DNA from: Glycine soja
Lineage: Eukaryota > Streptophyta > Magnoliopsida > Fabales > Fabaceae
Assembly (NCBI RefSeq): GCF_004193775.1
Contig: NC_041006.1
Coordinates: forward strand, 18,406,093-18,470,092
Reading direction: 5' to 3'
Length of the DNA stretch: 64,000 bases
Of the stretch, positions 55,291-64,000 are shown one piece after another (the first letter of the stretch is position 1; every line of letters starts with the position of its first letter). The notes beneath the pieces are model-generated. The model ran no database searches, had not been told where the DNA came from, and saw only the letters and a program-made list of their open reading frames with translations. The position numbers were made by a program, and so were the translations under genes.

Positions 55291-56699
55291 AGTCTCAGTG
55301 TTTTCTCCACTAAAACGCAAACATGCTTTAGCAAAGAGACAAATATTCCAACTGATTAGAGCAGCATATGCCTTTTTGAGTGAAAAACAATGCGTCTACT
55401 GGGGAAGGAGAGTATGCTGATGAAATTTTCTCATAACCATAAATGAGATTTTGGATGTTAGCATTTCGTTTCTAAATGACCATTTAGAGGAAATACTGGG
55501 TTCGACAAAAATAGAAGAAAATCACTCAAAGTGTATCAATCTCGCACAGGTAAGTGTTTCATCCTAATTCCGAACCATAGATATGTCATGACTTGACTTT
55601 GCAAATTATTTCCTATCAAATCAAAAATTACATGCGTGATCATGGATCAATAGGGCTTCCCTTGGGAATGGGTTCTTTTGGTGGTTTCTTCTTTCGGTTT
55701 TTGTGTGTTTTTGGCTTTTTCTTTTTCTGTTTTTTTGTTTAGTGCGGGGCGAGAAAAAAAGGGTCGCTAGAGCACGGGATTTTGGTTGGTAATTAAAGGG
55801 AGAAGACCATTTTAGGTCGTGGTTTCCTTTCCTTCCTTTTTTGTTCATTTGGTGACAATTCTGTATTTGTTCAGATATCGTCCGGTCCAAAGACCTCTCT
55901 GCACATTTCTTCTGTTTTCTTTCGATCCTTGATCAGGAGCTTTCTTTTCTCTTTTTTCTTTCTCCCATTCTTTGATTGGGAATTTTCTTTCTTTTCTTTT
56001 TGCTTTCTCCCACTCTTTGATTGGGGAATTTTCCTTCTTTTCTTTTTGCTTTCTCTTTGATTGGAAATTTTCCTTCTTTTCCTTTTAGCTTTCTCTTTGA
56101 TTGGAAATTTTCCTTCTTTTCCTTTTTGCTTCCGAGGGTAAGGATTATGGTGAGTCAGGATTTTGGCTCAAGGTTTGTAGAATGGCTAGATATGATACAT
56201 GTCGGGGTTTGGTTTGGTTCAAGGATAAAAGGGATGCCCCACATTATTTCCATGACACAAAATGCAAAAATGATGATTTGGAAATTTTATGCAAAACTGG
56301 TCATGCATGCACCTATGCGGACACTCAAATGTCAAATTTTTATGGTCATGTGATGCAAGGGCTCAGGATTCATTTCCTCTATTTTAGTCAACCCAATGTT
56401 TCCAAAATATGTTCTTTTATCAATTTGTGCATTCATCCGAGTCCATTTTGGACGTCTGGGAAAATCTTCACAGCATTCACCCTTCAGGTGTATACACATT
56501 TTTTCCAAAAACTAGTTATGATCAGTGAATTTTTTCAAAGAAAAGTTGGAAGTCATCTCTTTTCAAAAGCATGTTGGTTTTTCAGCTAGACAACTTATTT
56601 TCTTTTTTCTCCTTCTTCTTTTTTTTTATTTTTTTTTTATCATTATCATTTGTTTATTTCTTTTTCTTGTTTGTTTTCTTTTTTCCCCCTTTTTTTTTC
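55291..56699 (-). other. Conserved 3' UTR block of element B
   Basis: Non-coding. It matches 15031-16479 of A and includes the TTTGATTGGGAATTT minisatellite (about 55940-56125) and a T-rich run (56595-56700). No gene seen. Confidence 0.65.
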
Positions 56700-57095
56700 A
56701 TGAGGTATTTTGCTACCTAAACATGTGTATATTTTTGCGAGGTATTTTTGCTATATACATGCATATCCAAGGTATCTTGCTACCTAAACATACATATATA
56801 TGTTTTGTAAGGTATTTTTGCTGTATACATGCATATCCAAGGTATCTTGCTACCTAAACATACATATATATATTTTGTGAGGTATCTTTTTGCTACATAC
56901 ATGCATATCTAAGGTATCTTGCTACCTAAACATACATATATATATTTTGTGAGGTATCTTTTTGCTACATACATGATATCTAAGGTATCTTGCTACCTAA
57001 ACATACATATATATGAAGTGTGTTTTTGTTTACATACATGCATATCTAAGGCATCTTTCTACCTAAACATACATATATATATTTTGTGAGGTATG
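56700..57095. repeat. AGGTAT..CTACCT minisatellite, element B
   Basis: About seven irregular units with AGGTATCTTGCTACCT and AAACATACATATATA. Longer than the A copy, so the copy number differs between sisters. Confidence 0.8.
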
Positions 57096-57216
57096 ACTAC
57101 CTTCCGAGCTTGTGCTCTTTTTATTTAAATTCCTAGGATCATGAGCAACTAGGTGTGTCTTACTATGAAAAGTGATCAAATAACAAGCACAGATTCAAAA
57201 GGTACTAGGTTGCCTC

Positions 57217-58110
57217 CTAGTAGCGCTTCTTTAACGTCTTTAGCTGGACGCATGATGGCTTGTAGGTCACGGACCTAGTACTTTGCTTACCTTTGGCTTT
57301 GGATTTGGTCGCCTGCTGGTCGGCCATGTGTCGTAGGCAACGCTCTAACCTTTTTGCGGATGAGCTGAGGTTAACTCTAGAGGTGGTGGCGGTGTGTCTA
57401 TTGCCTGCTACCGGCCATCCCAATGCTGCTGTGATGCTTCACCCTGCGCCTGCCTGGGGGCGCAGTACTTCTTGATGAAAGCTCGATTAGTAGGGGGCCT
57501 GATGCCCTTGCTGGAGGTGACAGGTACTCCGTAGAACTGACAGAGACCCGTAATTAGAGCTTGACAATTCCAAGACCCTGTTGGACTTCTTCGGGTCCAC
57601 TGGGTGTCTTGCAGGCGCAATCCCTGCAAACAATAGATGAAATCAGAAATCAGTTGAGCAATGTGCATACTTACCTATGATGACGTGACCTTGCCGGGGG
57701 GTACGGGCACCCTGTAGGACTGATAGAGGCCCGTAACCAGAGCTGGAAACCCCAGGGCCCTGTTGGACTTTTCCGGGTCCACTGGGTGTCTTGTGGGTGC
57801 GATCCCTGCAAACAATAGATGGTATCAGAAATCAGTTGAACTATATGCATACTTACCCATGTCGGGACGACACAGAACAACTGATACTTTTGCAGGGGGA
57901 GATTGGCATTGCGGTCGCTGGGCAAAATGTTGCTAAGTAGCAATGTCATCTATATCTTTGTAAGAGTGGTCATGTTGGTGCGCATGATCCGCACTCGTCT
58001 CTTTGCAGTGGCACGGGTGAAATCTTGCCCCGGTATGCATAGTAGCGGTGTGATAGCCTCCCTCTCTGGTTGTGCTCGCACAGTTGGCTCTCCTCCAATA
58101 TCAGGGGTGG
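57217..58110 (-). pseudogene. Degenerate 'putative plant transposon protein' ORF in element B
   Basis: Minus-strand pieces MTLLLSNILPSDRNANLPLQ (57949), LITGLCQFYGVPVTSSKGIR (57668-57408) and ERCLRHMADQQATKS (57423-57217) follow the order of the 10124-11374 ORF. The segment around MHIAQLISD/MHIVQLISD to VPV is duplicated in tandem (about 195 bp). Frameshifts and stops make it non-functional. Confidence 0.75.
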
Positions 58111-58206
58111 CCCAGGAACCGTTAAAAGGAAACTACTGGCCCCTTAACCGGAAGCATTTAAAGGCAGAGGACCTTAAATTCTTTTAAGGTGTGGATGTCG
58201 AGCACA

Positions 58207-59236
58207 CTGAAAATGAGGACACGTAGCCCTCTAAAGGTGAGGGCGTGCAGCCCTCTCAAGGCGAGGAGGTGTAGTCCTCTGGAGGTGAGGGCGTGCAGCC
58301 CTCTGCTGGCAAGGACGTGTAGTCCTTTCAAGGTGAGGGCGTGTAGCCCTCTGACGGTGAGGGTAACTAGTACCCAAGGTGAGGACGTGTAGCCCTCTCA
58401 AGGCGAGGACATGTAGTCCTCTGGAGGTGAGGGCGTGCAACCCTCTGATGGTGAGGACGTGTAGTCCTCTCAAGGCGAGGACGTGTAGTCCTCTCAACGG
58501 TGAGGGTAACTAGTACCCAAGGTGAGGGCGTGTAGCCCTCTCAAGGCGAGGACATGTAGTCCTCTAGAGGTGAGGGCGTGCAGCCCTCTGATGGTGAGGA
58601 CGTGTAGTCCTCTCAAGGCGAGGACGTGTAGTCCTCTCAATGGTGAGGGTAACTAGTACCCAAGGTGAGGGCGTGTAGCCCTCTCAAGGCGAGGACATGT
58701 AGTCCTGTAGAGGTGAGGGCGTGCAGCCCTTTGATGGTGAGGACGTGTAGTCCTCTCAAGGCGAGGACGTGTAGTCCTCTCAACGGTGAGGGTAACTAGT
58801 ACCCAAGGTGAGGGCGTGTAGCCCTCTCAAGGCGAGGACATGTAGTCCTCTATAGGTGAGGGCGTGCAGCCCTCTGATGGTGAGGACGTGTAGTCCTCTC
58901 AAGGCGAGGACGTGTAGTCCTCTCAACGGTGAGGGTAACTAGTACCCAAGGTGAGGGCGTGTAGCCCTCTCAAGGCGAGGACATGTAGTCCTCTAGAGGT
59001 GAGGGCGTGCAGCCCTCTGATGGTGAGGACGTGTAGTCCTCTCAAGGCGAGGACGTGTAGTCCTCTCAACGGTGAGGGTAACTAGTACCCAAGATGAGGG
59101 CGTGTAGCCCTCTCAAGGCGAGGACGTGTAGTCCTCTGATGGTGAGGGCGTGCAGCCCTCTGATGGTGAGGACGCGTAGTCCTCTCAAGGCGAGGACGTG
59201 TAGTCCTCTCAACGGTGAGGGTAACTAGTACCCAAG
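58207..59236. repeat. Array of about 29-bp inverted-repeat monomers, element B
   Basis: About 35 monomers of the GAGGGC/GCCCTC, GAGGAC/GTCCTC and GGGTA/TACCC types. The higher-order period is about 142-145 bp (GGGTAACTAGTACCC near 58363, 58505, 58647, 58790, 58932, 59075 and 59218). More regular than the A array. Confidence 0.9.
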
Positions 59237-59596
59237 GTCCACCCTTATGAGAAAGCAAGAGATCGACTCATCGAGAGGGCCGGTCATCCCAAATCCACAA
59301 GATTTGGACATTAGATGTAGGAAATCTATGCAGTTAACATAATTTTTGGGGATGCAGATGCATGCAACCTTTGTCGTGAAATTTTGGTAAATGCAGACTT
59401 CATATGAAACAATGCAATGTAATGGAAAGTTGTACAATGTTCATGACATTCTTTCCCTATTTTGTGATTTTGATTTTGATTTAATTTTTTTTGGAAAACA
59501 CAGATTGACTGTCCTTTTGAAAGAGGTGATAATTCATGCAACCTCATCCTATCTTTTTTGCAAATCTCTCCGGGAACTCCCTCAGAGTGTATGTTC
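59237..59596 (-). other. Non-coding spacer in element B
   Basis: Conserved with 19411-19907 of A. No gene seen. Confidence 0.6.
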
Positions 59597-59815
59597 ACTT
59601 GAGGCTCATGCACGGTGCCCCTCATTGCCCCAGTGTAAGGCTTTGAGGTACCAATCGTTGCCTTTCGTCATGACCTTGTAGGAGGGAACCTATTGGGTGA
59701 GAACTTCTAATCTGCCCCTAGGTTCGCTTGAGGTTTTTGCATGGTGCCTTTCGTTGCCCCAGTGTAGGGCTCAGAGGTACCAATTGTTGTCTTGTTTTCA
59801 CAACCTCGTAGTGAG
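59597..59815. repeat. Tandem repeat, 128-bp unit, two copies
   Basis: Counterpart of 19908-20262 with one unit fewer. Confidence 0.8.
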
Positions 59816-61128
59816 GAAGAATGAAAGACGCAATTGATTCTTGCAAAAAGAATTTTCCAAGGACGAGAAATAGTTGAAGGATTTTTCAGTTGATGGATTA
59901 AGTCAAATGACTCCTATGTAGAAGCAAGATGTTTTGATGTCTTGATGATGCTAAAGGATCAAGTGCTTCTAAGTTTTATTCAAGACTAGAATCCAAGAAA
60001 ATCAAGACATATGATAAAGTTTGATCTCTTAGAATCTTTAGGAAGAAGTTTCCAAATTGAAACAAACAAAAGGTTTGACCAAAGAATTCTATCATTTCAA
60101 ATTGAGATTTGCTCTCTGGTAATCGATTACCAGTAGTTAAAAATGTTTTTATTCAAATTTTTAAAACCTGTAATCGATTACGTAAGTCTTGTAATTGATT
60201 ACCAGAGGGGATTTTCAGAAAATAATTTCCAAGAGACATATCTATTCAAATGTTTTATGAACGGCCATTCAAATGTTTTAAAGAGAGTTTTCATTGCCCA
60301 AACAGTTTTATCCTCTCGAAAGATCAAGAGTTTTTCTGAACTGAAATGTCTTATCCTCTCAAAAAGATTCCTTGGTCAACCACTTGCATATTCAATAATG
60401 AATTTTGATTGGTCTTCATTGTACAATCTATCCCTTTTAAGAGAGATTTCTTCTTCTTATTTCTGAAAAGGGATTAAGACACCATGGGTCTCTTGTAGTA
60501 GAGGATTCTTGAACACAAGGGAAGGGTTGTCCCTATGTGCATTGTTAATCCGAAAAGAGAGAGTGAAAGTTTAATTGGGGAATAATATTCGTATCTTAAT
60601 TCAATCCCCTCTTCTTCTCAAGGTAACTGAGGCCATTTGTCCAACATCCTATTCTTGATAACTCACTTCTCTCTAAAAAGACAAACTTTCTAGGATGATA
60701 AAATGAGGTCACATGAACGTCTTGAAAGCACAGTCAATCAAATGTTTTTTTTTTCTTTTTGAACACTTTTATTTTATTTTATTTTGAAACTTGTTTGTTT
60801 TGAACTTTACTCGTTTTTTACGGCACCCCCACCAACGTGCAAGACGAGTAATCTCTGATTGAACAGTCTTGGAAGTCAACACTCAGGAGCGCAGGTCGCT
60901 TGAGCAAACAGACCAATGGCTTGCACCCACATTCCGATGAAAGTTGAATAAGCAAACATGCGTTTGTGAGAGGATGAGGGACAAAGATATCAACTTTATC
61001 CATTTCATTTAACATTGTAGCTGTGGTTTACAATAATGGCATCAACTTGGAAACCCTGATGAGTCATTAGGGACACCTAACAACAGCTTTCAAAATTGCC
61101 CCATGTGTGGCATCTCTTGTCAATGTCA
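59816..61128 (-). other. Non-coding region downstream of gag, element B
   Basis: Conserved with 20263-21556. Inverted arms CTCTGGTAATCGATTAC (60114-60130) and GTAATTGATTACCAGAG (60191-60207) pair with one mismatch. No gene or pol seen. Confidence 0.65.
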
Positions 61129-62904
61129 GGATTTACACGCAATTCTCCTCAAATTTCAGCCAGCCCGCATCAATTAGACCTTGCACCTTACGCTTCAGAG
61201 CCCTACAATGCTCAATGGAACGCCCCGGGGCTTCTCCGTGACAAGCACACGTTGCGTTCGAGTCGTATTCTCGGAGAAATGGAGGTTGATGAACCTTGGC
61301 TAGGGTTATGGCTACCATTGAATTATCAACTAGATATGGGAGCAAGTCAGCATAGGACACTGGAATTGGGGTGAATTCTACAGGCTTTCTCGCTGCAAAA
61401 TTCACTTCTTGGTTGGTGTTTTTGGTTTGTGCTAAAGGTGGTGTTCGTCATTGGAAGTGCGGTAGACAGACTTTGCGGTAGATTTAGGGATGGCCTTTGT
61501 GGATAACTGGGTGGTGGGTAAGGAGAAAGTTTGTTATTGGCTGAGTAAAGATATTGTTGGGTTGGTGGGAAACTTGGCCGTACAGGAATGGTAGTCACAG
61601 CATGGGTTTCTCCCTCATCCTCACCCTCTTTATTTGCCCCAGTTTTCTCAGTCGTCCTAGTAGGATGATCAAATTTGCCTTTTTTCAGACCCACATCGAT
61701 CCTTTCACTGGCAAAGACCAAATCCTCAAAGCTTTAAAGGTGTGTAGCCCACCTTTTTCCATAGTAGAATACTGGTAATGTGTCTACTATCATTGTCATC
61801 ATTTTTTCGTCATTGAGGTGCCACTTTGAGCTGCCAGGTTCTCCACCTTTGGGCGTATTCTTTGAAAGATTTGTGCCCCCCTTTTTGCACATGTTCTGTA
61901 GTTGCATCCTATCCGAAGACATTATACTGACACCGCCTAACGAAGGCCACCACTAGGTCCTTCCAAGAATGGACTCGGGAAGGTTCCAAGTTAGTGTACC
62001 AGGTAACAGCTACCCAGTAAGACTTTCTTGGAATGAATGTATCAGTAATTCTTTATCTTTTGTGCATGCCCCCATCTTCTGACAATACATCTTTAGATGG
62101 TTCTTGAGACAAGTAGTCCCCTTGTACTTGTCAAAGTCCAGCACCTTGAACTTGGGAATGACCATGTTTGGGTATTAGGAACAACTTTCCTAGGTTAGCA
62201 AAGGCATAATCTTCACCTCCTTCAATGGCCCTGTGCCTTTCCTTTAGATGATCCAACTTTCCCATTCCTGCCATAGTCATGAGGGTTTTTAACCGCCGCT
62301 GTGGAATGCAAGAGGTGCAGTTGTGGGTGATACTGAGGGCCCTCCAAAGGGTTTTGTAGGGTATACCACCAACTGCTTGCCCTTCAGTGGTATATCCGAG
62401 CCAAGGCTCGAAGTCGGCTAGATTGTGATGGGGAATTTCATGGGTCTCTTCCATGGTTTAAGAGACATGTGCATGATCAGTTTGGGGTTGCTGGCTTTCA
62501 ATGGGTATAGGAGTGGAGTTATTGACATTTTTATTGGGAGTGTACGCCACATTGGGTGGCGTATAGTTGAGAGGCAAGCCATATGACGGGAAGGCGTGCT
62601 CGTTTTGAATTTGCACATCATGGGGGCCGCCCGTACTTCCTAAATCTTTTCCTACCATATTTGAGGTTGGATGATTCATTTGCTTGAGGCCGGATGGGGA
62701 CGTCGGGTTCACCTTAGCAACAACGCTGGTAGCGGCAATTGCAACCGCATTGGCTTCCATTATCTTCTTCACGCTCATCATGGCCTCCATCATTGTGGCC
62801 ATTTTCTCTTTAATGGCCTCCATGTCGGCCTTCATCTTCTCTTGTATCTCCTCTACTTCACCCATTACTCTAGCTCTAGCACGAGTTCGGTAAGGGCGTC
62901 GTAA
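61129..62904 (-). pseudogene. gag remnant of element B
   Basis: N part MGEVEEIQEKMKADMEAIKE (from 62865) is coiled-coil-like and is followed by a Pro/Asn-rich linker absent from A. A stop at 62458-62460 and a frameshift near 62165 follow. The core VIPKFKVLDFDKYKGTTC continues with further breaks. The C part ends CHGEAPGRSIEHC-RALKRKVQGL (61133). B keeps about 0.4 kb of N-terminal gag that A lost. No protease follows. Confidence 0.8.
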
Positions 62905-64000
62905 AGTGTGTCCCTTTCTTTTTTATAACAATGATTAAGTTCATTTTATTTTATTTTTCAAGGAAAGAATGCAACGAGCAATGCAACCAATGAAAAGCAT
63001 GGATGCATGCGAATGATGTACAGTTGAAGTATTGCGAATTTTTACGCAAGATATGGGGTTGAATCAATTTAGATTTTCAACATGGTCCATGACATCTTTG
63101 TCAAGGTGAAACTGGAAGTAACAAGGACATCAATAATCCTAAATATGTTTGGCAGTAGACGAAGCAGTGATGTGACTCGATTCATCTTTTGCCCCAATTT
63201 TGCAAGACGGTTACTTCCATATTTCAACTTGACTTGATGAACCTTTTTGTAAAAGCATGAGCTTGGTTCAACCCTATAATCCAAGGAATGGCAATTCTGA
63301 TCGCCAATACTTCAACAACATCTCATAGGGATGAATGACTCGGGCATACTTTAAGCTTATGCATGGAAAATGTAATTATGAAATTGAGATGCCCGAAGAA
63401 ACACCATTTCCTAGTTAACCATGCATTAGGTACCATGTTCAATTATTTTGTTTTTAAGTGAAACGGGTTTATGATCCCAACATGGTTGGCTCGTGGTGCC
63501 TAACACATGAAACTAAGAATGTAGTGTGAAGTTTCACGCTTCCCCCTTTTTTGTTTTTGTTTTGTAGAGGAAAACGCAAGGATGAGCAAACATGAAAACA
63601 AATGGTATGCAATTTTGCAGATCAAAAAGTTTGTTGAACGCATATGCATGATGATGCCATGACTCATGCAAAATGTGAGGCCGGAATATGATAACCGACA
63701 AATGCAGGATATGTCCATTATGATGTTATGAAGAGATGCTTATGCGATGCATGATATGAATGCATTTTACGGACACGAGAGCCCGGAAAATTATCTCTTC
63801 TTACTTGCGCATTTGGGGGCGCAGTGCCCCATGTGTACAATTAAGAAGGTGATATGGACCTTCCGGCTTCCCGTGACAAAGGACGAGACCAACATACAAT
63901 GCATGCTAGAGATAAAATGCGGGAGTGACTTGATTTGCACAAGCTTTTTGGAGTAGAAACATGGGACCAACTCATTTTATTTCAAAAAGGAAGTCGTATC
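62905..64000 (-). other. Spacer between ORF1 and gag, element B
   Basis: Nearly identical to 22992-24070 in A, with a small length difference near 63790. No gene seen. ORF1 would begin beyond the window edge. Confidence 0.6.

Larger units (their letters stand above)
50944..64000 (-). mobile_element. Element B: non-autonomous Ogre-like retrotransposon, 3' part
   Basis: Sister of element A, inserted in element H. On the minus strand the window shows the inter-ORF spacer, broken gag (62904-61129), about 8.3 kb of pol-less 3' region with the same array types, PPT and 3' LTR (52828-50944). Its 5' LTR, PBS and ORF1 lie beyond the window. Left flank ACTAC (50939-50943); right flank not visible. Confidence 0.88.

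Overview
The window is plant nuclear heterochromatin, almost certainly from a legume and most likely soybean or a close Glycine relative. It consists of nested LTR retrotransposons of the Ty3/gypsy class: several members of one Ogre/Tat-like family, an envelope-less Athila-like element, and a chromodomain-clade-like gag fragment. I see no host gene, tRNA, rRNA or CRISPR array. The legume call rests on the family features: Ogre-type LTRs reading TGTCATACCC to GGTTGCGACA on the element strand, a PBS matching tRNA-Arg, a long ORF1 upstream of gag, and TAATCGATTAC palindromes. It comes from recall and was not searched.

Layout. (1) 1-7153, element D (minus): its 5' LTR (5623-7153), PBS and ORF1. 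ORF1 is split by a 3.9-kb unit (50-3956) with TG..CA ends and a perfect 5-bp target duplication (CCCCT). (2) 7154-11496 plus 28215-32745, element E (plus): an integrase-end pol remnant, an extra downstream gene of the 'putative plant transposon protein' type with its own intron, a 3' UTR and a 3' LTR (30989-32745). (3) 11497-28214, element A (minus): complete with both LTRs, PBS, PPT and an imperfect target duplication. It is inserted in E, has no pol at all, and its LTRs differ by only about six substitutions. (4) 32746-about 37072, element G (plus): a pol end, a PPT/LTR and a broken gag, fused in frame to (5) about 37073-42607, element F (plus): a broken Ogre-type gag-pol. (6) 42608-50943, element H (minus): an Athila-like element with an almost intact gag-pol, interrupted by (7) 50944-64000, element B (minus), a sister of A that runs off the window.

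How the parts relate. D and A lie inside E, the 3.9-kb unit lies inside D, B lies inside H, and H probably lies inside F. A and B keep the cis-signals (LTRs, PPT, and PBS in A) but have broken ORF1 and gag and no pol. They look non-autonomous and would have been mobilised by relatives with pol, of which E and F are decayed examples.

The most unusual signal is not coding. The LTRs, leaders and especially the 3' UTRs of this family are densely packed with short inverted repeats. Their two arms differ from copy to copy in matched, base-pair-preserving ways: GTATCATC/GATGATAC against TTGTCATC/GATGACAA; GAGGGC/GCCCTC against GAGGAC/GTCCTC against GGGTA/TACCC; AGGCA/TGCCT against GGGG/CCCC. These cassettes are amplified into tandem arrays (127-bp, 100-bp and about 29-bp units). 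One LTR hairpin encloses the TATA box. I present this as the main candidate for an undescribed RNA- or DNA-structure system. All comparisons were made by eye.
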